NCBI RefSeq assembly: GCF_007827975.1
Contig: NZ_VITT01000014.1
Origin: Nitrospirillum viridazoti
GTDB lineage: Bacteria; Pseudomonadota; Alphaproteobacteria; Azospirillales; Azospirillaceae
Reading direction: 5' to 3' (one strand)
DNA: 64,000 bases
Each line of letters begins with the position of its first letter. Positions within the stretch are counted from its first letter, which is position 1. The notes below the pieces were generated by a model. It did no database searches, was not told the origin of the DNA, and was given only the letters and a program-made list of their open reading frames with translations. Positions 18,601-26,684 of the stretch are shown here, piece by piece. The position numbers and the translations under genes are program-made.

Positions 18601-20515
18601 CCTCCTTCACCGCGTCCAGCTCGACGGCCTGGCCGTTGGCCATTTTCATCTCGAAGTCCTGGATCCAGATGGACTTCTCGCGGCCGGGCAGGCGCACCTC
18701 GTGCGGGCCGCCTTCCGCCAGGATCTTCAGGCCCAGATCCTCCAGCATGGGCAGGGCCTGGGACAGCTGCACCGGCGTGTCGTCGTGGTAGACCTTGAAG
18801 AACAGCTCGTGCGGCTCGGCCTCCACCGGCCGGTGCAGGTTCAGGGCGATCTGGCCCGTGGCCGCCACCATCTCCAGCCGCTCGATATCCATCACGGCGG
18901 CTTCGGGGCTGTAGGTCTCGCGGTAGCCCTCGGCCAGGGTGCCGCGGCGGTAGCGGCGGGCCAGCCGCAGCCCGACCTCCTCACCCTTGGCGTCGATCAG
19001 GGCCTGCTGCAGGCGTTCACCCCAGCCGCGCGCCGCCTCGATCAGCGTCTCCTCGACGTCGCGGACGTCGTAGTCCGGCACCTTGCCGGGAGTGGTCTGG
19101 ATGATGATGTGGGCGCGGGCCAGCGCGCTTTCCGACAGCATCACATGGTATTGCGTCGTCTTGCCCTCGAACGCCGTCTCCAGGATGCCCTGCAGCTTCA
19201 GCCGCAGGTCGGTGTCGTAGCGGTCGCGCGGGACGTAGATCAGGGCGCTGACGAAACGCTCGAACGGGTCCTTGCGCACGAACAGGGCCACGCGCTGGCG
19301 GTCCTGCAGGTGCAGCACGCCCATGGCGATGTCGAACAGCTCGTCATCGCTGGTCTGGAACAGCTCATCCCGGGGATAGGTCTCCAGGATGTGCAGCAGG
19401 GCCTTGCCGTCGTGGCTGGACTTGTCGAAGCCCGCCCGCTCCAGCGCCCGGTTCACCTTCTGGCGCAAGTAGGGGATCTCGCGCGCCGTGCGGTTGTAGG
19501 CGACCGAGGTGAACAGGCCGACGAACAGCCGCTCGCCGATCTCCACACCCTGGTCGTCGAACAGCTTCACCATCACGGCGTCCAGCGGGGCCGGGCGATG
19601 GACGGTCGAGTCCTTGTTGGCCTTGGTCACCATGATGGCGCGCGGCTGGCGCACGAAGGCGCGCACGTCCGGCGGCAGCTGGGAGAAATAGCGCAGGCCG
19701 TCGAAGACCGAGACCTCGTCATCGCGCAGGATGCCCAGGCCGGCGCCGGTCAGGATGTCCAGCGTGTCCTGGCCGTCCTCCTTGCCGAAGCGGTATTCGC
19801 GCACGCCCAGGAAGATGAAGTGGTCGTCATCGATCCAGCGCAGGAAGTCCACGCCCTCCGCCACCTCGGCGGCGTCCAGGGCCTGGCTGCTCTTCCGCGA
19901 CTCGTCGATGGTTTCGGCCACGCGGCTGCGCATGGCCTCGAAATCCTCCACGGCGGCGCGCACGTCCGCCAGGATGTGCACCAGGCCGGCGCGGACCTTT
20001 TCCAGCAGTTCGGGAGAGGTCTGCTGGTCGACCTCCACATGCATGAAGCTTTCGGCCTTGGCGTCGGCGGGGGCGGCGTGCGGCTCATACAGCTCGACCA
20101 GGCGGCCATCGGCGTCGCGCTTCACCTTCACCACGGGGTGGATCACCAGGTGCACCGTCAGGCCGTGGCGGTTCAGTTCCGCCGAGACGCTGTCCACCAG
20201 GAAGGGCATGTCGTCGTTGACGATCTCCACCACCGTGTGGGGGGCATGCCAGCCGTCCTGCTCCACCTTGGGATTGCAGACGCGCACCTGGGCGGTGCCG
20301 GCCTTGCGCACGGCGCCAAACTGCCACATCGCGACGGCGGCGCCGTACAGCTCATCACTGCTGCTGCGCAGGATGTCGTCAGGGGGCACGTTGGCGTAGA
20401 ACTGCCGGACGAAACGCTCCGCCGTGGCGGCCTTTTCCCGAGACAGGCGGTCCCGCACCTTGGCGGCGATCTGCTCGGTCAGTTCGGATTTGCGCTGTTC
20501 TGCTTTGAGCGCCAT
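15656..20515 (-). CDS. gdhB: NAD-specific glutamate dehydrogenase, large (180-kDa) type
   Basis: Catabolic enzyme converting glutamate to 2-oxoglutarate and ammonium with NAD. About 1619 residues, the size of the L_180 class. Long N-terminal ACT-like regulatory regions precede the catalytic core around residues 830-1200, with ARGGIRWSDRKEDFRTE and the catalytic-lysine segment AQMVKNAVIVPMGSKGGF. Family landmarks GVGDMSGDVFGNGML and VGEGANLGFTQRGRIEAA follow. The ATG at 20515 is preceded by GGGAG; a longer frame to 20566 adds an unlikely tail. It is transcribed divergently from the NUDIX-type regulator. With the amt and asparaginase genes nearby, this forms a loose nitrogen-metabolism group. 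Confidence 0.96.
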   Translation of the reverse strand: MALKAEQRKSELTEQIAAKVRDRLSREKAATAERFVRQFYANVPPDDILRSSSDELYGAAVAMWQFGAVRKAGTAQVRVCNPKVEQDGWHAPHTVVEIVNDDMPFLVDSVSAELNRHGLTVHLVIHPVVKVKRDADGRLVELYEPHAAPADAKAESFMHVEVDQQTSPELLEKVRAGLVHILADVRAAVEDFEAMRSRVAETIDESRKSSQALDAAEVAEGVDFLRWIDDDHFIFLGVREYRFGKEDGQDTLDILTGAGLGILRDDEVSVFDGLRYFSQLPPDVRAFVRQPRAIMVTKANKDSTVHRPAPLDAVMVKLFDDQGVEIGERLFVGLFTSVAYNRTAREIPYLRQKVNRALERAGFDKSSHDGKALLHILETYPRDELFQTSDDELFDIAMGVLHLQDRQRVALFVRKDPFERFVSALIYVPRDRYDTDLRLKLQGILETAFEGKTTQYHVMLSESALARAHIIIQTTPGKVPDYDVRDVEETLIEAARGWGERLQQALIDAKGEEVGLRLARRYRRGTLAEGYRETYSPEAAVMDIERLEMVAATGQIALNLHRPVEAEPHELFFKVYHDDTPVQLSQALPMLEDLGLKILAEGGPHEVRLPGREKSIWIQDFEMKMANGQAVELDAVKEAFEDAFMRVWTGEAQTDGFNKLVLGAGLAWRDVTMVRAYAKYLRQARFDFSQSYIEDTLAAHVGITKLLVRLFHLAHDPAILAKLGREEVDSQRMGLVVEIDHALDQVTNLDEDRILRRMLNLIRATLRTNFFQKGADGQPKSYLSFKLDSRSIDDLPLPRPMVEIWVYSPRVEAVHLRGGKVARGGIRWSDRKEDFRTEILGLIKAQMVKNAVIVPMGSKGGFVVKNPPPASAGREAALAEGIECYKTMMRGLLDITDNLVKGQVVPPQDVVRLDGDDPYLVVAADKGTATFSDIANGVSRDYGFWLDDAFASGGSAGYDHKKMGITARGAWEAVKRHFRELGRDCQTQDFTVVGVGDMSGDVFGNGMLLSKHIRLVAAFDHRHIFLDPNPDAASSWEERKRMFDLPRSSWADYDKSKLSQGGGIFERGAKSVPLSPEVRTALGITAERLTPAELMQAILKADVDLLWLGGIGTYVKAGGETNAEVGDKANDALRIDGRQVRAKVVGEGANLGFTQRGRIEAAQAGVRLNTDAIDNSAGVDTSDHEVNIKILLRDVMDKGSMTLPQRDALLATMTDDVAELVLADNYQQTQALSIDEAVAPDTLDDLARFMRLMEKAGKLNRAIEFLPTDEEVSLRAQARRGLTRPETAVLLAYAKIDLYDKLLNSDLPDDAKMAADLVEYFPESLQRQYPQAVAGHQLRREIIATVATNSMVNRVGPSFVAEMVEQTGLGEADVARAYHIARDAYGLPAVWKAIDALDNQVPAATQAAMGLATRRLLRRAVPWTLLNSTHPLDMAAGIARLGPAVKVLSKALADILSPDAAADLGAKKEELEQAGVPAELAHHVAALSALGAATDISQIAVETNRGVETVAAVHFALGERLGFDWLRGRAEAVKTTTHWQRQALGAIIDDLYGLQGRLAARVLAGEGDDATALIDGWLAAKSGPLDRIQSLLAELRGVAHLDVAMLAVATRQLRGLTAG

Positions 20516-20644
20516 GGGTCTCTCTCCCGAAGTCGGACCTTCTCTCACGACATGTGGTTGCCACACAGCGGCCGGCCCGTTAATTCGCGGGGCCTACCAT
20601 AGGCAAATCATGGTGGGGAAACGAAGCGGCATCCTGCGGCTTAG

Positions 20645-20662
20645 GACAATAAGCAGATTGTC
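20645..20662. promoter_or_regulatory. Inverted repeat between gdhB and the NUDIX regulator (candidate operator)
   Basis: GACAAT (20645-20650) and ATTGTC (20657-20662) form a perfect dyad with a six-base spacer, in the divergent intergenic region. A related GACA-N8-TGTC dyad follows at 20713-20728. The position suits an operator for the divergent regulator; no binding evidence exists. Confidence 0.35.
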
Positions 20663-20797
20663 GTCTTTTAACAGGTGCCCGTGAACTTTCTCTTGCTGTC
20701 AAAAGCGTCTCGGACAACACATTCTGTCGCGCCCCGGGACGGGCCTCCGCCCCGGGTCCGGAAAAGGTGCCCCGAAAACAGATTTGGCGGGAGACTC

Positions 20798-21889
20798 GTG
20801 ACCAGCGCCCAGGCCCCTCAGCCCCAGCCCACCCCGCAGCCCATGGGCGAGCGCGCCTCCATCGGCCTGACCGCCGTGATCGTGGCGGTGACGCGGGAGG
20901 TGCCGCGCGTGCTGGTGGTGCGCCGCCTGACCCATGACCTGGCGACGCCGCAGCAGCAGGCTAGCGGCGACTGGGACGCCCTGCCCTTCGGCCCCTTCGC
21001 GCCGGAGCGCCACCGCACTCTGGAACAGGGCCTGCGCCGCTGGGTGACCGAGCTGACGGGCCTGCCCCTGGGCTATGTCGAGCAGCTCTACACCTTCGGC
21101 GACCGATACCGTGACCTGCGCGAGGTCGACGGCGATGCCCGCGTCGTTTCCGTCGGCTACATCGCCCTGACGCGCGAGGCGCCGCTGTCGGGCTCGGGCG
21201 CCGCCGAATGGCACGACTGGTACAGCTATTTCCCGTGGGAGGATTGGCGCGACGGCCGGCCGGCCATGATCGCCCGCACCCTGCTGCCGGCGCTGGAGCG
21301 CTGGGCCGAGCATGACCCGGAATTGGCGGCCGCACGGCGCGACCGGGTGCACACCACCTTCAGCCGCGACGACGACGCCTGGGACTATGAACGGGTGCTG
21401 GAGCGGTATGAGCTGCTGTACGAGGCAGGCTTGGTGGCCGAGGCGCCGCGCGACCGCGCCGTGCTGGCCCGCCTGGCGCAGAACGGCAAGCTGCCGGCCG
21501 ACGTGGCCGGCCTGTGGTCCGGCCCGGTGCAGCCCGAGGCGCTGGCCGCCACCGGCATCCCCATGGCCCAGGACAATCGCCGCATCCTGGCGGCGGCGCT
21601 GGGGCGGGTGCGGGGCAAGCTGAAATACCGGCCGGTGGTGTTCGACCTGCTGCCGCCGCAGTTCACCCTGTTCCAGTTGCAGCGCCTGGTGGAGGCGCTG
21701 TCCGGCGTGCGCCTGCACAAGCAGAACTTCCGCCGCCTGCTGATCGCCGGCGGCCTGGTGGAACCCACGGGCGCCCTGGAAGTGCGCACCGGCGGCCGCC
21801 CAGCGGAACTCTACCGCTTCCGCCGCGAAATCCTGCGCGAACGCGCCGCCGCCGGGGTTGGTCTGCCCACCATACGCATTACCGAGTAA
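20798..21889 (+). CDS. NUDIX-type transcriptional regulator (alphaproteobacterial NAD-metabolism regulator family)
   Basis: Two-part protein of 363 residues. The first half is a NUDIX fold (IGLTAVIVAVTREVPRVLVVRR), but the catalytic Nudix box is degenerate (LRRWVTELTG where REXXEEXG is expected), so it probably senses rather than hydrolyses a nucleotide such as ADP-ribose. The second half has a winged-helix-like region (FDLLPPQFTLFQLQRLVEALSG...KQNFRRLLIAGGLVE), typical of NrtR-like regulators. The GTG at 20798 has GGGAG upstream and is preferred to the longer frame from 20675. Divergent from the NAD-GDH gene, consistent with a role in NAD or glutamate control. Confidence 0.8.
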   Translation: MTSAQAPQPQPTPQPMGERASIGLTAVIVAVTREVPRVLVVRRLTHDLATPQQQASGDWDALPFGPFAPERHRTLEQGLRRWVTELTGLPLGYVEQLYTFGDRYRDLREVDGDARVVSVGYIALTREAPLSGSGAAEWHDWYSYFPWEDWRDGRPAMIARTLLPALERWAEHDPELAAARRDRVHTTFSRDDDAWDYERVLERYELLYEAGLVAEAPRDRAVLARLAQNGKLPADVAGLWSGPVQPEALAATGIPMAQDNRRILAAALGRVRGKLKYRPVVFDLLPPQFTLFQLQRLVEALSGVRLHKQNFRRLLIAGGLVEPTGALEVRTGGRPAELYRFRREILRERAAAGVGLPTIRITE

Positions 21890-21901
21890 TGTTATTGGTT
21901 C

Positions 21902-22023
21902 GCCTCAGGCGCCGGCGGGCCATCCGGGCCCTTGGCTAATCCTCGTTTTGCAGTCCGCTGCCGCTCCCCGCAAAACTCCGGCGGCCGCAGTCGCGGCCTA
22001 GCCCAGTTCCATCCGGAACTGGG
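21902..22023 (+). repeat. Multi-hairpin intergenic repeat, copy C
   Basis: Starts GCCTCAGGCGCCGGC. Hairpin 2: GTTTTGC (21945-21951) with GCAAAAC (21970-21976). Hairpin 3: GGCCGC-AGTC-GCGGCC (21983-21998). Hairpin 4: CCCAGTTCC-ATCC-GGAACTGGG (22002-22023). Hairpin 1 is imperfect (GGGCC with GGCCC). It begins 12 bases after the NUDIX regulator stop. Confidence 0.8.
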
Positions 22024-22102
22024 CCTCATGCGCCCTAATCCGGCACAAGCGAAGTGCCGCGGAGGCGCAGCGAGGATAAGGCAAGGGTGCCGGCGTTTGA
22101 GG
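22024..22102 (-). repeat. Degenerate inverted copy of the multi-hairpin repeat, copy F
   Basis: Read on the minus strand it begins CCTCAAACGCCGGC, the same start as copy A, and continues with CTTGCCTTATCCTCG, close to the segment between hairpins 1 and 2 of the family. It then diverges. It faces copy C head to head, so the spacer at 21902-22102 is a pair of inverted copies. Confidence 0.55.
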
Positions 22103-22104
22103 AA

Positions 22105-22296
22105 CTATTCCAGATACGCATCCACCTCGGCGGCGGCGCGGTCCAGCGGCCAGTCCAGACGGTCGATGATCTGTTCGACGGCGGTGTCGGCATCCAGCGT
22201 CCGGCGGCCCAGCCGGTCCAGGATGTCGTTCAGCACGTTTTCCTCCGCCACCGTGGCCGGGGCGTAGGACTTCAGGATCTCAAGCGCCTTGCTCAT
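22105..22296 (-). CDS. Small hypothetical protein
   Basis: 63 residues beginning MSKALEILKSYAPATVAEE, mostly predicted helix and acidic overall, without signal peptide or known motif. The ATG at 22296 is chosen; a TTG at 22329 would add 11 residues. Its end is two bases from repeat copy F. Not recognised. Confidence 0.5.
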   Translation of the reverse strand: MSKALEILKSYAPATVAEENVLNDILDRLGRRTLDADTAVEQIIDRLDWPLDRAAAEVDAYLE

Positions 22297-22446
22297 GGGA
22301 CTGACGGACTCGCTTCTGGATTGTGCCAACGGGGGTGCGGTTATAGCACGTCATCGCCGCCCCCGCACGGCCGCACCGGCCCGGCCCATCACCTTTAGCG
22401 CCACTGCGGCAGACGGGTAACGCTGCCCCTTCCATCACGGCATCCA

Positions 22447-23856
22447 TCACGGCCGGCGGAAGCGGGCCGCGACCTCCAGGTGGGGGGACCACAGGAACTG
22501 GTCCACCGGCACCAGGCGCTCCAGGACGTAGCCGCCGCCCAGCAACAGGGCGGCGTCGCGGGCGAAGCTGACCGGGTTGCAGGAGATGGCGACCACCACC
22601 GGCACGTTGGACGCGGCCAGGGCCGCCGCCTGGGACGCGGCGCCGGCGCGCGGCGGGTCGAAGACCACCGCCTGGTAGGCCGACAATTCCGCCGGGGACA
22701 AGGGTTCCTTGAACAGGTCGCGGCGTTCCACCGTAACGGGATGGCCGCCGCCCGCCATGCGGGCCGCCGCCTCCAGCGCCGTGATGGCGACACCGTCGCC
22801 CTCGACCGCGTGCACGGGCGCCAGGGTGGACAGGGGGAAGGTCAGGGTGCCGCTGCCGGCGAACAGGTCGGCCACGCGGCCCCCCCTTTCCTGTGCAAGG
22901 GCCTCCCTGGCTCCGGCCAAAGCCTCCGCCACCAGCGCGGCCTCGCCCTCGGCGCTGGCCTGCAGGAAGGCCCCGGCAGCGGGCGACACCGCCACCGGGC
23001 CGAAGCGCACTACGCCGGTGCGGCGCAGGGCGATGGGCTCCGCCGGCGCGCCCGGCCGCTTGGACCAGGTGAGGCGGGCCAGGTCATGAGCCTCGGCGAA
23101 GGCGCCCAGCTTTTCCAGGGCGTTCAGGTCGGGCTGCGGCAACCCCGCCAACAGGATGTCCGGCCCGTCGTCCAGCAGGGTCAGCGCCACGTCCAGCGTA
23201 TGCTCGTCCGGCAGCAGTTCCAGCAACAGGGCGCGCAGGGGGGCGACCAGCGCCATCAGGCGCGGCGCCAGCACGACGCATTCCTCGATATCCACCAGGC
23301 GATGGCTGGCGCGCTCATTGAAGCCCAGCCACAGGCGGCGGCCCCGGCGGGCGGCCGCCAGCACGGCGCGCCGGCGGGCATGGCGCGGCGTGCGCACCAG
23401 GGGTGCCATAGGCAAATCGGTGACGCCGGCGCGCGATAAGGCGTGGCGCAGCTGCTCCACCTTCCAGGCGCCGTAGGTGTCGGCATCCATATGCTGCAGG
23501 GTGCAGCCGCCGCAGACGCCGAAGTGACGGCAGGCGGGGTCGGCGCGGCCCGGTCCCTCGGCCAGCAGCGATACCGGCTCCACCAGCCAGCCCTCGCCCC
23601 GCTGCTGGGCGAAACGCACCATCAGCCGGTCGCCCACCAGGGTCTGGGGTACGAACAGGCGATGGTTCGGCCCATAGGCCTCCTGCCAGTGGGCGACACC
23701 GTCGCCCAGGGCGCCCACGCTTTCCACCGTGATCTCGATGGGGCCGCTGGTGGGCGGCTCCACCGGCGGACGAGCGGCAGGGCGGCGGGACTGGTGGCGG
23801 CCGGCGGAGGGCTTGCCGCGCGCGGGGGTGGGCCCGGGGGAGGAACGGCGGCTCAC
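22447..23856 (-). CDS. rlmD: 23S rRNA (uracil-C5)-methyltransferase, RlmD/RumA type
   Basis: SAM-dependent methyltransferase; the RlmD family methylates U1939 of 23S rRNA. 469 residues with a basic Pro-rich N-terminus, a TRAM domain (ITVESVGALGDGVAH...), and the Fe-S cysteines CRHFGVCGGCTLQH. The methyltransferase core has DLFAGSGTLTFPL, VFDPPRAGA and the catalytic-Cys segment VAISCNPVSFARDA. The GTG start at 23856 overlaps the stop of the upstream thioesterase gene (23853-23856), so the two are coupled. RlmD versus RlmC/TrmA-like specificity is inferred from similarity pattern only. Confidence 0.88.
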   Translation of the reverse strand: MSRRSSPGPTPARGKPSAGRHQSRRPAARPPVEPPTSGPIEITVESVGALGDGVAHWQEAYGPNHRLFVPQTLVGDRLMVRFAQQRGEGWLVEPVSLLAEGPGRADPACRHFGVCGGCTLQHMDADTYGAWKVEQLRHALSRAGVTDLPMAPLVRTPRHARRRAVLAAARRGRRLWLGFNERASHRLVDIEECVVLAPRLMALVAPLRALLLELLPDEHTLDVALTLLDDGPDILLAGLPQPDLNALEKLGAFAEAHDLARLTWSKRPGAPAEPIALRRTGVVRFGPVAVSPAAGAFLQASAEGEAALVAEALAGAREALAQERGGRVADLFAGSGTLTFPLSTLAPVHAVEGDGVAITALEAAARMAGGGHPVTVERRDLFKEPLSPAELSAYQAVVFDPPRAGAASQAAALAASNVPVVVAISCNPVSFARDAALLLGGGYVLERLVPVDQFLWSPHLEVAARFRRP

Positions 23857-24320
23857 AGCAGGGTCTCCATGACGGGGCGCAGGTCATCGGGGATGGGTGT
23901 GGGGCGGTGGCTGTCGACGTCCACCAGAACGGAAACGGACAGGGCGGTGGCATGGCAGTGGCTGCCAACGAACAGGCCGCTGCCCGTCGTCCACGACGTG
24001 CGGCCCAGGCGCACCAGGCGGGTGCCGATGCGCACGGCGTTGGGGTAGGTGATCTCCGCCAGGTAATCGATGGTGATCTTGCGCATCACGATGGCATGGC
24101 GGTCGAAAGCCACCCGGCCGCGCAGGGCCTGGTGCAACGCCACGCGGCCCGATTCGAAGTAGACCCCAAAGGCGTTGTTGTTGACATGACCCACCGGGTC
24201 CAGGTCATTGAAACGCACATGCTCATCCGTCCAGAAACGATAGCTGCCGGCGTCGGCCAGGTCGAAGGGCAGGTCGGCCACGTCGCTGGAGGCAGACGGA
24301 AACGGGGTCGGGACGGACAC
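23853..24320 (-). CDS. Acyl-CoA thioesterase of the 4HBT hotdog family
   Basis: Hotdog-fold thioesterase of 155 residues. The segment VRFNDLDPVGHVNNNAFGVYFESGR contains the 4HBT active-site Asp in a FxDxDxxGHVNN pattern. DYLAEITYPNAVRIGTRLVRLG continues the fold. The frame opens with GTG at 24320; no ATG is available near the N-terminus. The stop overlaps the rlmD start. Substrate unknown. Confidence 0.85.
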   Translation of the reverse strand: MSVPTPFPSASSDVADLPFDLADAGSYRFWTDEHVRFNDLDPVGHVNNNAFGVYFESGRVALHQALRGRVAFDRHAIVMRKITIDYLAEITYPNAVRIGTRLVRLGRTSWTTGSGLFVGSHCHATALSVSVLVDVDSHRPTPIPDDLRPVMETLL

Positions 24321-24477
24321 GAGCGTTAAGTTCCTGTGACGGGGCGGGGTTCGCCCCAGGGATTAGGGGTATGGAACCGGTTTTGGCAAGCGGGGCGGCG
24401 TGACGACACCCGGCAAGGGTGCTATAGCTGCCCATCATCTGATCCATACACCCCTATTATCACAGTGAAGGTCTGCC

Positions 24478-24717
24478 ATGAGCGACACCAACAACTCCAC
24501 CGCGGAAGCCCTGTTCGAAAAGGCGCTGAGCGTCGCGGAAAAGCATCTTGAGGCGGCGCTCAAGGAGGCGGGCCCCCTGGCCGCCTATGTGGCGGTCGCC
24601 ATGATCGAAGTGGCCGTCAACCAGGCGGTGGAAGAGACCACCCACCAGGACGTGGTGGACATGCTGCACGATCTGGCCAACCAGATCGAGCAGGACGCCG
24701 ACGAGGAAGAGGAATAA
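24478..24717 (+). CDS. Small acidic hypothetical protein
   Basis: 79 residues starting MSDTNNSTAEALFEKALSVA, with a central more hydrophobic helix (LAAYVAVAMIEVAVNQAV) and a C-terminus of nearly pure Asp/Glu. No known motif recognised. Divergent from the thioesterase gene and followed by a strong terminator at 24755-24825, which supports a real short transcript. Confidence 0.6.
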   Translation: MSDTNNSTAEALFEKALSVAEKHLEAALKEAGPLAAYVAVAMIEVAVNQAVEETTHQDVVDMLHDLANQIEQDADEEEE

Positions 24718-24754
24718 TCGTCGCCTTCCTCACGGCCGATTGAGAGTTTGCTGG

Positions 24755-24825
24755 CGACGCCGGCGCCCGCCCCTTTCCGCCCTGTCCCGGGGTGGCGATG
24801 GGGTGGCGCCGGCGTCGTTGCTTTT
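24755..24825 (+). terminator. Terminator after the small acidic protein gene
   Basis: CGACGCCGGCGCC (24755-24767) pairs with GGCGCCGGCGTCG (24805-24817), 13 perfect pairs, followed by TTGCTTTT (24818-24825). Confidence 0.7.
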
Positions 24826-25190
24826 GGGGCACCCCATTCGGGGACGTCCGCAATCAAGCCTAAAAATTAGGCGATTCCCGCATAGTTTGGCGTCAGCGGC
24901 GCCGATATTTGATGACATCCTGCCCTAATGCCTTGATCCTGCTATCAGTGCATTGCGGATTTTGATGGGATTCAGCCCAGAGTTTAAGCAGCGTGGCACC
25001 GGCACGCGGCTTCCCCGGCCAATCCCGCCCATAATTTAATCATTCGCCCTCATCCCAAAGCCCGGACAGCTTTCGGATGTATCGCGGCACGAAGTTTGAA
25101 AGAGGGGGCCGCGCGCTTTTCAGGGTGCGGGTTCGCGGATGGCCGGCGGACCGGGCCGGTGACGGCTTTCGACCGCCGGCGGTGACTGGG
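24826..25190. other. Noncoding region upstream of amt
   Basis: About 365 bases with no credible gene. AT-richer patches occur at 24855-24950 and 25030-25060. A GG...GC pattern near 24890 only loosely resembles a sigma-54 site, and no good -24/-12 element was found although amt genes often have one. Confidence 0.4.
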
Positions 25191-25202
25191 ATGGGGTATG
25201 GC

Positions 25203-26597
25203 ATGAGCGGTTTGGGTAAGCGTTTCCTGGGACTGGGCGCATGCGCGCTGGCGGCGGGCCTGCCCGCGCTGGCCATGGCGCAGGATGCCGCGGCGCCCGC
25301 CGCGGCCGCGACGGCCCCCACCATCAGCGGCGGCGACACGGCATGGATGCTGATGTCCACGGCCTTGGTGCTGATGATGACCATTCCCGGCCTGGCGCTG
25401 TTCTACGGCGGCATGGTGCGCAAGTTCAACGTGTTGGCCATGGTGATGCAGAGCTTCACCATCACCTGCCTGGTGACGGTCATCTGGGCGCTGGTGGGCT
25501 ACAGCCTGTCCTTCACCGCCGCCAGCGACGCCGCCGACGCCAAGGAATTCATCGGCGGCTTCAGCCGCGTGCTGCTGGCGGGCATGGACCCGACCGGTAC
25601 CCACGCCCTGGCCCCGACGATCCCGGAGCCGGTGTTCATGATGTACCAGATGACCTTCGCGATCATCACGCCGTCGCTGATCACCGGCGCCTTCGCCGAT
25701 CGCATGAAGTTCTCCTCCATGCTGGTGTTCATCGCCCTGTGGTCGCTGCTGGTCTACGCCCCGGTGGCCCACACCGTCTGGCACCCCAACGGCTTCATGG
25801 CCAAGCTGGGCGTGCTGGACTTCGCCGGCGGCACCGTCGTGCACATCAACGCCGGCATCGCCGGCCTGGTGGCCTGCCTGGTCATCGGCAAGCGCAAGGG
25901 TTACCCCAACGCCGATTTCAGCCCGCACAACCTGGTGCTGAGCCTCATCGGCGCCTCGCTGCTGTGGGTGGGCTGGTTCGGCTTCAACGCCGGTTCGGCC
26001 CTGACGGCCGGTCCGCGCGCCGGCATGGCCATGACCGTGACCCAGGTGGCCACGGGCGCTGCGGCGCTGGCCTGGGTGTTCGTGGAATGGGCCCTGAAGG
26101 GCAAGCCCTCGGTCCTGGGCATCATCTCGGGCGCCGTGGCCGGCCTGGTGGCCATCACCCCGGCCGCCGGCTTCGTCGACACGGTGGGCGCCTTCGCCAT
26201 CGGCATCGCCGCCGGCGTCATCTGCTTCTTCACCGCCACATCCATGAAGCGCGCCCTGGGCTATGACGACAGCCTGGACGCCTTCGGCGTGCACGGCATC
26301 GGCGGCATCGTCGGCGCCATCCTGACCGGCGTGTTCGCCAAGATGTCCATCGCCAACAGCGAGGGCGCCTTCGCCGCCACGCTGAAGGACGCGCCGGACA
26401 CGAAGCTGGGCCTGATCGAGGGCAATGTCGGCCAGGTGCTGACCCAGCTGGAGGGTGTGGCCTTCACCGTCGTGTGGTGCGCCGTCATCACCTTCATCCT
26501 GCTGAAGATCATCGACCTGGTGATCGGCCTGCGTGTCGATGAGGACATCGAGCGCGACGGTCTGGACATCGCCTTGCACGGCGAGTCCATCCACTAA
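25203..26597 (+). CDS. amt: Ammonium transporter
   Basis: Amt/MEP/Rh channel moving ammonium across the inner membrane. 464 residues with an N-terminal signal sequence (LGACALAAGLPALAMAQD) and about eleven membrane segments. Signatures include LFYGGMVRKFNVLAMVMQSF, HINAGIAGLVACLVIG, LLWVGWFGFNAGSAL and FGVHGIGGIVGAILTGVFA. Ends DGLDIALHGESIH. Start at 25203 (MSGLG) is taken; the ATG at 25191 is also possible. No glnK lies next to it, unlike the usual glnK-amtB pair. Followed by a strong bidirectional terminator. Confidence 0.95.
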   Translation: MSGLGKRFLGLGACALAAGLPALAMAQDAAAPAAAATAPTISGGDTAWMLMSTALVLMMTIPGLALFYGGMVRKFNVLAMVMQSFTITCLVTVIWALVGYSLSFTAASDAADAKEFIGGFSRVLLAGMDPTGTHALAPTIPEPVFMMYQMTFAIITPSLITGAFADRMKFSSMLVFIALWSLLVYAPVAHTVWHPNGFMAKLGVLDFAGGTVVHINAGIAGLVACLVIGKRKGYPNADFSPHNLVLSLIGASLLWVGWFGFNAGSALTAGPRAGMAMTVTQVATGAAALAWVFVEWALKGKPSVLGIISGAVAGLVAITPAAGFVDTVGAFAIGIAAGVICFFTATSMKRALGYDDSLDAFGVHGIGGIVGAILTGVFAKMSIANSEGAFAATLKDAPDTKLGLIEGNVGQVLTQLEGVAFTVVWCAVITFILLKIIDLVIGLRVDEDIERDGLDIALHGESIH

Positions 26598-26627
26598 ATA
26601 AGCGGGCGGGGCAGCCCAAAATGAAAA

Positions 26628-26660
26628 CCGCCGCCGGGGGCTACCTCGGCGGCGGCTTTC
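26628..26660. terminator. Bidirectional terminator between amt and the asparaginase gene
   Basis: CCGCCGCCG (26628-26636) pairs with CGGCGGCGG (26647-26655). AAAA precedes and CTTTCATTT follows, so it can act on both converging transcripts. Confidence 0.7.
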
Positions 26661-26684
26661 ATTTGCGCATCAATCCGGAAGCGG

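Noticed and set aside
16226..20602. Long plus-strand frames over the NAD-GDH gene
   Set aside because: Antisense frames caused by high GC; the minus strand encodes the complete GDH with catalytic motifs.
24718..25190. Sigma-54 promoter for amt
   Set aside because: Only loose GG...GC spacing matches were found, none with a proper TGGCAC/TTGC pair.
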